Source: Oscillospiraceae bacterium (GTDB lineage Bacteria > Bacillota > Clostridia > Oscillospirales > Oscillospiraceae). From it: a stretch of DNA of 64,000 bases. This document shows, one piece after another, positions 35,021 through 44,998 of the stretch (within the stretch, counting starts at the first letter, position 1; every line of letters starts with the position of its first letter). Below the pieces are notes generated by a model. That model made no database searches. It worked only from the letters and a program-made list of their open reading frames with translations, and had not been told where the DNA came from. The stretch covers positions 1 through 64,000 of the forward strand of contig WRDH01000004.1 of the NCBI GenBank assembly GCA_009783555.1. Direction: 5' to 3'. Position numbers and translations under genes: made by a program.

Positions 35021-36268
35021 GTGATTTGTGAAGCAATATCGTATATTTCAAAGTATGATCCGGAGGTCGGAAAAGCGATCGGGCAGGAGCTCATTCGTCA
35101 ACGCAGAAATATTGAACTAATCGCCTCTGAAAACATTGTCAGCGAAGCTGTCATGCTTGCACAGGGGTCGGTACTGACCAACAAATATGCCGAAGGTTAT
35201 CCCGGCAAACGCTACTACGGAGGCTGCGAAGAGGTCGATGTTGCCGAAACTCTCGCAATCGAACGGGCAAAAAAGCTTTTTAATGCTAATTTTGTAAACG
35301 TTCAGGCGCATTCCGGAGCATCAGCGAACCTGGAAGCGTTTATGGTACTATGCCAGCCCGGTGATACTATTCTCGGTATGAACCTTGACCACGGCGGACA
35401 TCTTACACACGGACATCCGGCAAACTTTTCCGGAAAGTACTACAAGGTTTTCGCATACGGTATTACCCCTGATACAAATGTCATAGATTATGACGAAGTG
35501 TTAAAGATTGCAAAAGAATGTAGACCGAAAATGATTATCGCAGGTGCATCCGCATACCCGAGACAAATTGACTTTAAAAAGTTTTCCGAGATAGCAAAAG
35601 AAGTAGGGGCATTTTTACTTGTCGATATGGCACACGTAGCAGGACTTGTCGCTACAGGCTTACATCCCGACCCTGTACCCTATGCGGATATCACTACAAG
35701 TACAACCCATAAAACACTTCGCGGTCCGCGAGGCGGTATTATAATGACAAATGATGAAAAAATCGCAAAAAAGATAGATTCCGCAGTATTCCCGGGCGCA
35801 CAGGGCGGTCCGCTCATGCACGTTATCGCAGCAAAAGCTGTTGCATTTGGCGAAGCTCTTAAGCCTGAGTTTAAGGACTATCAAATTAAAACTCTCCAAA
35901 ACGCAAAGCTTCTCGCAAGCGAGTTTGTCAACCGCGGCTTCGACCTTGTATCGGGTGGAACAGATAATCATCTAATGCTTGTTGATTTACGCAAGTTCGA
36001 AAAAACAGGCAAGTTTATGGAAGAACATCTTGACGAAGTACATATAACAACAAACAAAAATAAAATTCCAAATGACCCGCAATCAGCACTGGTAACAAGC
36101 GGACTTCGTGTCGGTACACCAGCAGTCACTACCCGCGGTTTCGGCGAAGAAGAAATGAGAAAAATCGCTGAACTCTTCTACTTGACCGCGACTGATTTTG
36201 ATGCAAAAGCAGACTATATTCGTGATGAAGTCAGCAAAATGTGTGAAAAGTATCCGCTGTATGAGTAA
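35021..36268 (+). CDS. glyA: Serine hydroxymethyltransferase
   Basis: A 415-residue PLP enzyme interconverting serine and glycine with tetrahydrofolate. Seen: [57 protein letters not shown] and [13 protein letters not shown] containing the PLP lysine. The start is GTG 35021 with AGGAGG upstream. Its 3' end overlaps the start of yqeG by 8 nt, beginning a plus-strand run of conserved genes up to the tRNA. Confidence 0.97.
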   Translation: MICEAISYISKYDPEVGKAIGQELIRQRRNIELIASENIVSEAVMLAQGSVLTNKYAEGYPGKRYYGGCEEVDVAETLAIERAKKLFNANFVNVQAHSGASANLEAFMVLCQPGDTILGMNLDHGGHLTHGHPANFSGKYYKVFAYGITPDTNVIDYDEVLKIAKECRPKMIIAGASAYPRQIDFKKFSEIAKEVGAFLLVDMAHVAGLVATGLHPDPVPYADITTSTTHKTLRGPRGGIIMTNDEKIAKKIDSAVFPGAQGGPLMHVIAAKAVAFGEALKPEFKDYQIKTLQNAKLLASEFVNRGFDLVSGGTDNHLMLVDLRKFEKTGKFMEEHLDEVHITTNKNKIPNDPQSALVTSGLRVGTPAVTTRGFGEEEMRKIAELFYLTATDFDAKADYIRDEVSKMCEKYPLYE

Positions 36269-36767
36269 GCCGAAGCTATCTCTTATTCCCGACCATTCAT
36301 TTAAGTGTATTACCGGAATTACACCGGACTTTCTTGAGCAGATTGGTATAAGATTTCTAATGCTGGACTTAGATAATACAATAGCGGCATATGATGAACA
36401 TGTCTTTGCCGATAACATTTCAAAATGGATTTCCGATATCCAAAACGTCGGTGTTGAGCTGTTCATAATATCAAACAGTTCACGCAAACATCGCGTAAAG
36501 TCTCACTCTGACTCGATTGGCGTACGCTTCGTAATGAAGTCGCAAAAACCGTCAACAAAAAGTTTATTACACGCTGTGGAAGTATCAGGCTACAAGCCTG
36601 ATACTTCAGCACTTGCAGGAGACCAGATTCTTACGGATACAATTGCCGCAAACCGTGCCGGCATAGTTTCAATAATCGTTCGCCCGCGGCGTTTCACAAA
36701 TCCTTTTCTGGCAATACGGTACTTTTGTGAATTGCCGTTTAGAGCCATGTGCAAAAACAAACATTAA
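36261..36767 (+). CDS. YqeG family HAD-IIIA phosphatase
   Basis: A 168-residue protein. HAD motif I is [14 protein letters not shown] (about 34-47), motif II is ELFIISNSS, and motif III/IV is [20 protein letters not shown]. YqeG-type phosphatases occur widely in Firmicutes, often next to yqeH or aroE; substrates are unknown. ATG 36261 overlaps the glyA stop. The C-terminal [14 protein letters not shown] is conserved in the family. Confidence 0.9.
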   Translation: MSKPKLSLIPDHSFKCITGITPDFLEQIGIRFLMLDLDNTIAAYDEHVFADNISKWISDIQNVGVELFIISNSSRKHRVKSHSDSIGVRFVMKSQKPSTKSLLHAVEVSGYKPDTSALAGDQILTDTIAANRAGIVSIIVRPRRFTNPFLAIRYFCELPFRAMCKNKH

Positions 36768-36779
36768 TGGGAGACAATT

Positions 36780-37844
36780 ATGAGTAACATAAAAAAAATA
36801 AGACAGGCAATGCCAAACTTTAAATGCAAAGCAATGCTTATTACCAATCAGATTAACAGGCTCTATGCAACAGGGTTTTCATCAAGCGCAGGCGCTTTGC
36901 TCGTAACTGAAAGCGACGCGTGGTTTTTTATTGATTCCCGTTACTTTGAAGCCGCAAAAGAAGCGATTAAAAACGCACACGTAGAACTGATAGCCAATGA
37001 TGAAACAATCACAGACAAGGTTAAAAAGGTTATTGAAGATAATAATATTACATCACTCGGTTTTGAAGACGACTGTGTATCATACGCAAGCTATAAGCAA
37101 TGGACAAAAGCTCTCAGCGCAAAAATGATTCCGGCATATAAACTTCTTACGGAGTTACGTGAAACAAAGACCCGTGCCGACCTTAATAAAATGATTAAAG
37201 CACAGCGCCTTGCAGAAAAAGTATTCAACGAAATATTACCGCTTATAAACACTGATATTACAGAAAAGGATTTAGCCGCTGAAATCACATATCGCGCAGT
37301 TAAAAACGGGGCTGACGACAAATCCTTTGATCCCATTGTTGTATCGGGAACAAAATCCAGCCGCCCGCATGGTGTGCCGGGAAACGAAAAAATCGGCAAA
37401 GGCTTTTTAACAATTGATTTCGGCGTCAAGCTTGACGGATGGTGCAGTGATACCACAAGAACACTGTGCATCGGTAAGCCTGATGAAGAAATGGTAAAAG
37501 TATACGAAACTGTCCTTAAAGCACAAGAAGAAGGTATTAAAACTGTGAGAGGCGGTGTCAAAGCCATAGATGTCGATGCCGCAGCACGAAAAGTTATAGA
37601 GGACGCAGGCTACGGTGAATACTTCGGGCACGGTTTCGGGCATTCAATAGGGTTACAGGTACACGAATCATTGAAGGCATCACCTCTGTCAAAAGACATT
37701 CTCCCGATAGGTGCAGTTATCTCGGCAGAGCCGGGTATCTACCTGCCGGGACGATACGGTGTACGAATTGAAGATGTTCTTTATGTAACAGAAACCGGTA
37801 GTGAAAATATAACAAAGCTTCCGAAAACGCTCACTATTCTTTGA
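36780..37844 (+). CDS. pepP: Xaa-Pro aminopeptidase (M24)
   Basis: A 354-residue peptidase with an N-terminal creatinase-like domain (ITNQINRLYATGFSSSAGALLVT) and the pita-bread catalytic domain. The five metal ligands are in TIDFGVKLDGWCSDTTRT (two Asp), GHGFGHSIGLQVHE (His), SAEPGIYLPG (Glu) and GVRIEDV (Glu). It removes N-terminal residues ahead of proline. GGAGA precedes the ATG. The pepP-efp order is conserved in Firmicutes. Confidence 0.96.
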   Translation: MSNIKKIRQAMPNFKCKAMLITNQINRLYATGFSSSAGALLVTESDAWFFIDSRYFEAAKEAIKNAHVELIANDETITDKVKKVIEDNNITSLGFEDDCVSYASYKQWTKALSAKMIPAYKLLTELRETKTRADLNKMIKAQRLAEKVFNEILPLINTDITEKDLAAEITYRAVKNGADDKSFDPIVVSGTKSSRPHGVPGNEKIGKGFLTIDFGVKLDGWCSDTTRTLCIGKPDEEMVKVYETVLKAQEEGIKTVRGGVKAIDVDAAARKVIEDAGYGEYFGHGFGHSIGLQVHESLKASPLSKDILPIGAVISAEPGIYLPGRYGVRIEDVLYVTETGSENITKLPKTLTIL

Positions 37845-37870
37845 TAGAATACAATGTTTACTTGCTCATT

Positions 37871-37896
37871 ACAGGGCCTTTGATATTCAGCCCTGT
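37871..37896 (+). terminator. Hairpin between pepP and efp
   Basis: ACAGGGC (37871-37877) pairs perfectly with GCCCTGT (37890-37896). Only a scattered T-rich run follows, so it may be a partial terminator or an RNA-processing site. Confidence 0.45.
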
Positions 37897-37990
37897 GGTT
37901 ATAATTTGCTTGCTTTTTTATATTGCATAGGCTACAATAGATGGCGGTTAAACCCAATCACAACAAAACTGGAAATTAGGAGGAATGCGT

Positions 37991-38554
37991 GTGATTTCAG
38001 CCGGAGATTTTAAAAACGGCGTAACATTCGAGTGGGACGGAAAAGTCATGCAAGTAGTGGAATTTCAGCATGTTAAACCCGGTAAAGGAGCAGCGTTTGT
38101 CAGAACAAAAATCAAAAATGTAATAACAGGAGCTGTAATAGAGACTTCCTTTAACCCGTCTGATAAGTTTGAAAATGCATTTGTTGAACGTCGCGACATG
38201 GAGTATAGTTATAACGACGGCGACTTATACTACTTTATGGATCAGGAATCTTACGAGCTTGTACCCGTTAACAAGGATATGCTTGGCGATAGTTTTAAGT
38301 TCGTTAAAGAAAACATGTCCTGTATGGTACATTCGTACAAGGGAAAGATATTTAATGTAGATCCTCCGAACTTCGTTGATCTCGTTATCACGACAACAGA
38401 CCCCGGTTTCAAAGGCGATACCGCAACAAACGTACTAAAACCGGCTACCGTAGAAACCGGAGCAGAGGTTAAAGTTCCCCTGTTTATTAGTGAAGGTGAA
38501 AAAATCCGTATCGATACAAGATCCGGAGAATATATGGAACGCACAAAAGGATAA
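37991..38554 (+). CDS. efp: Elongation factor P
   Basis: A 187-residue, three-domain protein that relieves ribosome stalling at polyproline. The loop [14 protein letters not shown] carries Lys32, the residue modified in Bacillus-type EF-P. The C-terminal signature region [28 protein letters not shown] is complete. I use GTG 37991, because AGGAGG (37978-37983) is 7 nt before it and the protein then begins [10 protein letters not shown] as in relatives. The ATG at 37985 is too close to that site. Confidence 0.97.
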   Translation: MISAGDFKNGVTFEWDGKVMQVVEFQHVKPGKGAAFVRTKIKNVITGAVIETSFNPSDKFENAFVERRDMEYSYNDGDLYYFMDQESYELVPVNKDMLGDSFKFVKENMSCMVHSYKGKIFNVDPPNFVDLVITTTDPGFKGDTATNVLKPATVETGAEVKVPLFISEGEKIRIDTRSGEYMERTKG

Positions 38555-38566
38555 AGGAGAAAGACA

Positions 38567-39079
38567 ATGACTATAAAGGAAAAAGTAGCATACTTAGAGG
38601 GCTTGGCAGAAGGCATGAAAATCGAAGATACCGAAAACGGAAAACTGTTTGCCGCCATAATCGACACACTGGGCCTCATAGCTGAAGAAATCGAGGAACT
38701 TAACGAAAACGCTCTCGATATAGGAGAAGAGCTTGACGCAATCTCCGACGATCTCGCCGAGGTTGAGGATTTTCTGTTAGACGATGATTACGACTTCGAT
38801 GAAGACGACTTTGATTTTGATTTCGATGAAGACGATGATGACTACGATTTTGATGACGATGATGACTACGATGGTCATACTTGCGACCTTTGCGGTAAAG
38901 ATGACGAAGGCGATATAGAGTTCACCATCGATATCAATTGCCCGCAATGCAATACAGAAATAGAGCTCACTGAAGAGGACATAGCTAATGAGTCCGTCAC
39001 ATGCAAATCATGCGGAAAAGATATAGAGCTGGAAATCGAAGAAGTAGACGCCGAAGACGGTTCTGAAGACGAAGAATAA
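38567..39079 (+). CDS. CD1247-type acidic protein with zinc-ribbon tail
   Basis: A 170-residue protein. The N-terminal 65 residues are helical (IKEKVAYLEGLAEGMKI...DTLGLIAEEIEELNE), the CD1247 N-terminal domain. Residues about 69-102 are almost purely Asp with Phe/Tyr. The C-terminus has CDLCGK, CPQC and CKSCGK, two possible zinc ribbons. Such a protein commonly follows efp in Clostridia. It may act in transcription or as a metal-binding adaptor; no function is established. The Asp tract arises from short GAT/GAC codon repeats. Confidence 0.85.
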   Translation: MTIKEKVAYLEGLAEGMKIEDTENGKLFAAIIDTLGLIAEEIEELNENALDIGEELDAISDDLAEVEDFLLDDDYDFDEDDFDFDFDEDDDDYDFDDDDDYDGHTCDLCGKDDEGDIEFTIDINCPQCNTEIELTEEDIANESVTCKSCGKDIELEIEEVDAEDGSEDEE

Positions 39080-39082
39080 ATC

Positions 39083-39158
<76 letters not shown>

Positions 39159-39163
39159 CGCCC

Positions 39164-39211
39164 AATACTTCGCCAAAACATACAATCAGCAATATGTTTT
39201 GGCGGAGTATT
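39164..39211 (+). terminator. 19-bp inverted repeat immediately after tRNA-Ala
   Basis: AATACTTCGCCAAAACATA (39164-39182) pairs with 39193-39211 with one G-U, and loop CAATCAGCAA. TATTTTC follows. It is a likely terminator for the tRNA, but its arm TTCGCCAAAACATA recurs at 39333. Confidence 0.65.
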
Positions 39212-39332
39212 ATTTTCACTAATAAAAAAGAATGCCTCCAATATGTGTGAAGATGTGCAGATAATGCAAATAAAACCCGACCCTGTTGACTGGCGTGTTT
39301 ATTTCTGGTAGTATAGATGGGCATACTTATTA

Positions 39333-39367
39333 TTCGCCAAAACATATCGTACGGTTGTACTTTGGCG
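39333..39367 (+). repeat. Second copy of the TTCGCCAAAACATA arm, with its own hairpin
   Basis: TTCGCCAAAACATA (39333-39346) is identical to 39169-39182. Here CGCCAAA (39335-39341) pairs with TTTGGCG (39361-39367). It lies in the leader of the ATPase gene. Confidence 0.6.
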
Positions 39368-39385
39368 GAAAATCAGGAGACCTTT

Positions 39386-40801
39386 ATGAAAGTAGTCGGA
39401 CGTGAAAAAGAAAAGTCAATACTTGAGCAGTGTGTGGAGTCAAGCGAACCGGAGTTTCTTGTGGTTTATGGCAGACGACGAGTTGGTAAAACCTTTCTAA
39501 TACGAGAGTTTTTTAGTGGAGAACTGGACTTCTATGTGACCGGGCTTGCATCCGAAAAAAAAGATGATCAGCTTCAAGCGTGGAACACTGCAATCAAAGA
39601 CTGTTTTAACAACTCTGATAACAGCGCTTCAAATTGGATTGATGCATTTGCAGTGTTACGAAGAAAGCTGGAAAAAGTAAAAAAATCGAAAAAAAAGATT
39701 ATTTTCATTGATGAAGCACCATGGCTGGATACACCAAAATCCGGATTTATGGTTGCTTTGGAGCACTTTTGGAATGGATGGGCGTCAGGACGATCAGATA
39801 TATTCCTTATTGTATGTGGGTCTGCAACATCATGGATTGTTAAAAAACTGTTGAAAAATAAAGGCGGTTTGCATAACAGGGTAACACGGAGAATGCGCTT
39901 GCTTCCGTTCACGTTGAGAGAAACGGAAGCTTACTTGGATGAAAAAGAAATCAAACTGGGGCGTTATCGTATATGTGAAGCATTTATGATATTTGGCGGT
40001 GTTCCTTATTACTTAAGTTTACTTGGGAAGGGGTTAAGCCTACCGCAGAATGTGGACGCGCTTTGCTTTGACGATGACAGCTCACTGCGAAATGAGTTTG
40101 AAGAGATTTACTCAACATTGTTCAAGAACTCGGATAAATACATAAAAATAGTAACAGCATTGAGTTCAAAGACAAAAGGGTTGACCAGAGATGAAATCAT
40201 TTTAAATACCGGGCTGACATCGGGGGGTGGATTTACACAAATATTAGAAGAGCTTGAACTTTGCGGCTTTATACGAGCTTATCCAAACTACTCGTTGGAT
40301 GATAACCTTTGTTTGTATCAGCTTACAGATCCGTTTAGTTTATTTCATTTACGTTTTATTAAAGGCAAAAGACCAAGAAACCCGCGTTTTTGGACAAACA
40401 ATCTCGATAACCCTTCGTTAACAGCATGGAAGGGATACGCTTTTGAACGGGTCTGTCTCTCACATTCCGAACAGATTAAACAAGCACTTGGTATTGCAAT
40501 GATTTCAACTGAAACATCGTCATGGCGCAGCAGAGGCTCATCTCCGGGCGCACAAATAGACTTATTGTTTGATAGAAAAGATGGCATCATTAATTTATGC
40601 GAAGTAAAATACAGTAAGAATGAGTACGCAATCTCTGCAAAAGAAGAGACTAATCTGCGAAATAAAATTGCAGTTTTTGAAGCGGATACTCATACGAAGA
40701 AAGCCGTGCATCTAACAATGATAACTACATACGGGGTTATAGAAAACATCCATTCCGGCATCATCCATTCAGAAGTCACACTCGATGCACTTTTCCAATG
40801 A
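39386..40801 (+). CDS. AAA+ ATPase with DUF234/nuclease-like C-terminus
   Basis: A 471-residue protein of the archaeal-type ATPase family. Walker A is VVYGRRRVGKTFLI (about 25-38), Walker B is KIIFIDEAPWL (about 107-117), and a winged-helix region covers about 250-320. The C-terminal DUF234 part has AQIDLLFDR and NLCEVKYSKNEYAI, the D-x(n)-ExK pattern of a PD-(D/E)XK fold. ATG 39386 has AGGAGA upstream. Function is unknown, with a mobile or defence association suspected. It is the first gene after tRNA-Ala. Confidence 0.88.
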   Translation: MKVVGREKEKSILEQCVESSEPEFLVVYGRRRVGKTFLIREFFSGELDFYVTGLASEKKDDQLQAWNTAIKDCFNNSDNSASNWIDAFAVLRRKLEKVKKSKKKIIFIDEAPWLDTPKSGFMVALEHFWNGWASGRSDIFLIVCGSATSWIVKKLLKNKGGLHNRVTRRMRLLPFTLRETEAYLDEKEIKLGRYRICEAFMIFGGVPYYLSLLGKGLSLPQNVDALCFDDDSSLRNEFEEIYSTLFKNSDKYIKIVTALSSKTKGLTRDEIILNTGLTSGGGFTQILEELELCGFIRAYPNYSLDDNLCLYQLTDPFSLFHLRFIKGKRPRNPRFWTNNLDNPSLTAWKGYAFERVCLSHSEQIKQALGIAMISTETSSWRSRGSSPGAQIDLLFDRKDGIINLCEVKYSKNEYAISAKEETNLRNKIAVFEADTHTKKAVHLTMITTYGVIENIHSGIIHSEVTLDALFQ

Positions 40802-40965
40802 TTCCAGGTCGCACTGCTACACCGGTACTAACCTTAAGCATCGCCCAACTAAAGCCGGAGCTTGTGGGGAACTAAGCGAAGTTGAGAAGCATAAAGCGTA
40901 GAGAATTCAGAGGAAGAATATAAAACAAATTGGACATGAGAACATCAAAAGAATGGAGAGAGTAA

Positions 40966-42753
40966 ATGCCGGAAATAGACATTAAGCCAATAGGCGATAT
41001 AAACGCACAATTCATAATACCGGATTATCAGCGGGGTTATCGTTGGGAAGATTTTAATGTTGAACAACTTCTTGATGATTTTTATCAGTTTGCGTTGTCG
41101 TTCGATGAGGGTACAACTTATTTTCTTCAACCTGTCGTTGTAAAGAAACTGAATGAAAACACATTTGAAGTCGTTGACGGTCAGCAACGTCTTACAACTA
41201 TATATCTACTAGGCAAGATGCTTAGCCGAAACGAAGAAGATAAGCTTGAGTTGAAATATGAACTCGAATATCAGACCAATAAAGGCCTCGCATCGTTTTT
41301 ACGTCATATCACAAATCCGAATAGTGTAGTTTCCGAAGAACTGTATAGATCTGAACCAAACAAATACTACATGTACACAGCTTATACTGTCATGAACAAG
41401 TGGTTTGAAGAAAAAGACATCCCGGGGCCGGTAAAGACAAAAATCAGAGCTTTGTTACAACCGGAGAATAAAGATGATCATAATCAAAAATTGGTTAAGG
41501 TTATATGGTACGAGACTGACTCGGACGATCAGGAAAACGAATTCAGAAAACTAAATGATTATTCAATTAAACTAACAAACGCTGAGTTGATTAAGGCTTT
41601 GATCCTGAGATACAAAAAATCAGGTCATGACTCAGATGAAGAAATAAATAAAAACCAAATAATTACATCTGCACAGTGGGATGATATTGAAACACAGCTT
41701 ACTAAAGGAGAATTCTTTGGTTTTCTCACAAATGAGCCACAGGGTAGTTATGATACAAAAATCGACTTGTTATTCGAGCTTCATTTCAATAGACAGCATA
41801 ACAGCTATAACAAGTACGCATTGCTGCAGGATGTTGAAAAATCGTTAAAAAACAATACTGAAGAAAATTTATGGGATGAGATTTATCATTCATTTAAAAT
41901 CTTGAACTCCTGGTACAGCAACAAAGAATTATACCATAAAATCGGATTTTTAGTTTCAATAAGCGGTCAGCAAATAATGAGCGGGTTACTTCAACAATCA
42001 CGCAATGATAAACATTCAGAGTTCAAAGCAAGTCTGGATGACAAGATGAGAGACAAACTCAAAGGGTTTGATTTTGATAACGCTGCTTTTGGCGATGAAA
42101 AAATCAGACATATCCTCATTTTATACAACGTGGTACTGATACTAAACAATGAGAACAATAAGAACTATTTCCCGTTCTATTTACTAAAAGCAAAAAAATG
42201 GGAAGTGGAACATATTCAACCACGTAGCGATGCTGAAATTAAAAGCGATGTGAAGCTTTGGGATGAGTGGGTGGAGAAGAATACGAGTCTGACAGATTAT
42301 GGTTTTGAGAAATATAAGACCCATCTTGAAGCTTATCGGATAAGTAAAACAAGAACAAACTTCGATGCCCTTTACAAATCAGTCATTGAAGAGTATTCAG
42401 ATAAGCATCAAGATTGGCTCAATGGCATAGGAAACCTATGTCTATTGGAAAAAGGTGCTAATATCTCTGTATCTAACTTTCTGTTTAAAACAAAGAGAAT
42501 GATGATTATGGATTTTGATAAAGAAGGAGAGTTTATACCTCTAGGAACGAAAAACTGTTTCATGAGATATTTTGATTACTGCGGTTATGCTTGTTGCTCT
42601 GAGTGCGCTGACAGCTCCAGCTGTTCTGATAACTCTAATTCAAGCTTCTGGACTAAATATGACAGATGCGCTTATATAGTCGACATTAAAACTATTTTGA
42701 AGAAATATCTGGAAGATGAAATGAGTAGAGAGGGTGATGAGTATGGCTTATAG
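40966..42753 (+). CDS. DUF262/DUF1524 protein (GmrSD-like, HNH nuclease)
   Basis: A 595-residue protein. The N-terminal DUF262 domain shows FIIPDYQRGYRWE (16-28) and the nucleotide-site motif DGQQRLTT (71-78). The C-terminal DUF1524 HNH domain shows WEVEHIQPRSDAEI (HIQP at about 416-419) and LNGIGNLCLLEKGANISVSNFLFKTKRM, whose N...K closes the fold. After this comes a Cys-rich stretch, DYCGYACCSECADSSSC. GmrSD-type enzymes use NTP and cut modified DNA as type IV restriction. It overlaps the next DUF262 gene by 11 nt. Confidence 0.9.
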   Translation: MPEIDIKPIGDINAQFIIPDYQRGYRWEDFNVEQLLDDFYQFALSFDEGTTYFLQPVVVKKLNENTFEVVDGQQRLTTIYLLGKMLSRNEEDKLELKYELEYQTNKGLASFLRHITNPNSVVSEELYRSEPNKYYMYTAYTVMNKWFEEKDIPGPVKTKIRALLQPENKDDHNQKLVKVIWYETDSDDQENEFRKLNDYSIKLTNAELIKALILRYKKSGHDSDEEINKNQIITSAQWDDIETQLTKGEFFGFLTNEPQGSYDTKIDLLFELHFNRQHNSYNKYALLQDVEKSLKNNTEENLWDEIYHSFKILNSWYSNKELYHKIGFLVSISGQQIMSGLLQQSRNDKHSEFKASLDDKMRDKLKGFDFDNAAFGDEKIRHILILYNVVLILNNENNKNYFPFYLLKAKKWEVEHIQPRSDAEIKSDVKLWDEWVEKNTSLTDYGFEKYKTHLEAYRISKTRTNFDALYKSVIEEYSDKHQDWLNGIGNLCLLEKGANISVSNFLFKTKRMMIMDFDKEGEFIPLGTKNCFMRYFDYCGYACCSECADSSSCSDNSNSSFWTKYDRCAYIVDIKTILKKYLEDEMSREGDEYGL

Positions 42754-44899
42754 CTTCAATACATTTATATCTGAATACAGTGTGAGAGTTCCAAAACTGC
42801 AAAGGGAATTTGCATTTGGTCGTAAAGACAGGCTGTCAGAAGAAAAACGCAAACGGTTCATTGACACGATTTTTTCTGCAATATCCAATGATGAACCACT
42901 GTATATGAATTTTATATATGGCACAATAAGCCGTGGCTACTTTATTCCGTTAGATGGACAACAACGGTTGACCATTCTCTTCCTTTTCCATTGGTATAGT
43001 TTATCTATAACAGATAAGAAGAGATTGCTATGTCGTTTAGACAACAATGAGTATGTTTCAAAGTTCACTTATGATACAAGGTATAGTTCAAATAGGTTTT
43101 TCGATAAACTGGTGAATTTTGAACCGGAAGATCCAAATGAATCTATTATTAAGCAAATCATAAATATGCCTTGGTTTGAGTTAGATTGGACTTATGACGC
43201 GAATATCTCCGGCTGTCTGACAGTTTTGGATTACATCCAAAGCAATGACACTTACGGCTTAATAGATTCACACATTGATAAACTCAACAATATCACTTTT
43301 GATATGATTGACATCAATGCTTATAAAATGAGCGATGATATATATATCAAGATTAACTCAAGAGGAAAACAACTGACGGAATTTGAAAACTTTAAAGCCG
43401 CTTTCATTGAGAATGCCAAAAAGGTAGTTCCTGAGCTTCATAAGGAAATAGCCGACAGCTTTGATAACGAGTGGACGATGATTTTCTGGAAACTCATTGA
43501 CTGGAGTTTAGTTGATTCCAAAGCACCAAAGAAACCTGCTGAGCAGTTGGATGCCATGTTGTTTTCCTTCATCAAGTATATAACTCGCGTTTTGATCTGG
43601 GAAAATGAACAAGATATCGACGTTGACATAAGCGAAGGATACTTGTTGATTAGTATAATTGACAGTATTTACTCTAGCAGGGAAAGTATAACTACATTCC
43701 AAGATGTTTTTATCGCTCTTAGCAGTATAGATGAAATAGATGATTGGTTTAACAAGAGGTTTTATAATAGTCCCGCTTCATTACCGGAAGGCATAAAAAG
43801 GATTAGGTTATGGCAGAAGGAGCCTAATCTGCTAAGGTATCTGGCAACAAGCGAAAGGCTTTCAAGAAATGATGAAGCTTTATTTTACGCAATAATTGTT
43901 TATATGCAAAACAAGGGTTCAATCACAGATGAAGATTTTCGTCTCCGTTTTCGTAGTATTAGAAACATCCTTGAAGCCGGAGACCGGAACTCATACAATA
44001 ATACCCTTCGAGACACAGTGGATAATAATGATATGCCTACAGCTCTGAAACAAATCAAAAAATTGATGAAGGAAGGCTCGATTGAAGACACTTCTCAATC
44101 ACGTCTCAGAAAACATCAGCTTGAGTACGAATATGAAAAGAATTTAAAGATTACAAATGATAACGAACTGTTCGAAGCTATTGTTACGCTGGAAGATCAC
44201 GCTTTTACTCACGGAATAACTCAGAACCTTGGTATTTCAAATATTGATAATCTAAGGAAGTATTATGAATTACTGTGTGTTGGCGAACTGGAATTTGTAA
44301 AGATACTTCTATCATTTGAATATAGTTTCTCGTCAGACAGATACGGAACTATCTACTTTCCCACGAACACATCTCATTATTCTACGTTTTTCAGAGGTGC
44401 AACAGCCATTGATGTTGAATTAGTTAAGATTCTTGAAGAAAATGCAATTGAAGCAATTAAATCACATCCGAATGTATACATCATGCAATGTGACAATAAC
44501 AAACGCTTTACATCGCACTACTATGCAATTAAGTACCCGAAACATTATATTTACAATGAAAATTATAGCCCTTATCAAAGAGGCAATGTGCGCAATTTTA
44601 ATAAACCCGGGATTTGTTTAACAAATAAGACCCTTATGAAATGGGATAGCTTCAGAAACTCAATATTACTTACTATATGTACCGAAAGCGGTGTTCCTGT
44701 TGAATGGCTGGATGACAGCAGCATATCATGGAACAACGGTCATAATATTTTGCGTTCAAAAGAAAAGGAGTTTCAAGTAATAATCGACGATGAAGAAAGA
44801 CTGATCGAAGTGCAGAGAAATGAAGATAATTACGACTTTATCGAACGAGTTGAACTTGGTGTTAAGCTTCTCAAAGAGGGTTTCCATGGTATTTATTAG
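42743..44899 (+). CDS. Second DUF262 protein, without a visible HNH motif
   Basis: A 718-residue protein. It has VPKLQREFAFG (16-26) in place of IPDYQRGYRW, DGQQRLTI (71-78), and IYIKINSRGKQLTEFENFKAAFIE, all DUF262 features. The long C-terminal half (about 300-718) lacks an HxxP HNH motif or any nuclease signature I can see. ATG 42743 lies within the end of the first DUF262 gene, with a GAGGG-type site upstream. Inference: it is an NTP-dependent partner of the HNH-containing protein. Confidence 0.85.
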   Translation: MAYSFNTFISEYSVRVPKLQREFAFGRKDRLSEEKRKRFIDTIFSAISNDEPLYMNFIYGTISRGYFIPLDGQQRLTILFLFHWYSLSITDKKRLLCRLDNNEYVSKFTYDTRYSSNRFFDKLVNFEPEDPNESIIKQIINMPWFELDWTYDANISGCLTVLDYIQSNDTYGLIDSHIDKLNNITFDMIDINAYKMSDDIYIKINSRGKQLTEFENFKAAFIENAKKVVPELHKEIADSFDNEWTMIFWKLIDWSLVDSKAPKKPAEQLDAMLFSFIKYITRVLIWENEQDIDVDISEGYLLISIIDSIYSSRESITTFQDVFIALSSIDEIDDWFNKRFYNSPASLPEGIKRIRLWQKEPNLLRYLATSERLSRNDEALFYAIIVYMQNKGSITDEDFRLRFRSIRNILEAGDRNSYNNTLRDTVDNNDMPTALKQIKKLMKEGSIEDTSQSRLRKHQLEYEYEKNLKITNDNELFEAIVTLEDHAFTHGITQNLGISNIDNLRKYYELLCVGELEFVKILLSFEYSFSSDRYGTIYFPTNTSHYSTFFRGATAIDVELVKILEENAIEAIKSHPNVYIMQCDNNKRFTSHYYAIKYPKHYIYNENYSPYQRGNVRNFNKPGICLTNKTLMKWDSFRNSILLTICTESGVPVEWLDDSSISWNNGHNILRSKEKEFQVIIDDEERLIEVQRNEDNYDFIERVELGVKLLKEGFHGIY

Positions 44900-44998
44900 T
44901 ATATAATCAAAACCCCACCGCCGTTCCGATTGCTAACAGGTTTAGATGAAGCTTACACATCAAACTAAACTAAATACTTAGCATCACGATATAAAGTT

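Noticed and set aside
39166..39212. tRNA-flanking hairpin as a CRISPR or attachment site
   Set aside because: Only one inverted repeat and one extra arm copy are present; there are no spacers and the tRNA 3' end is not duplicated.
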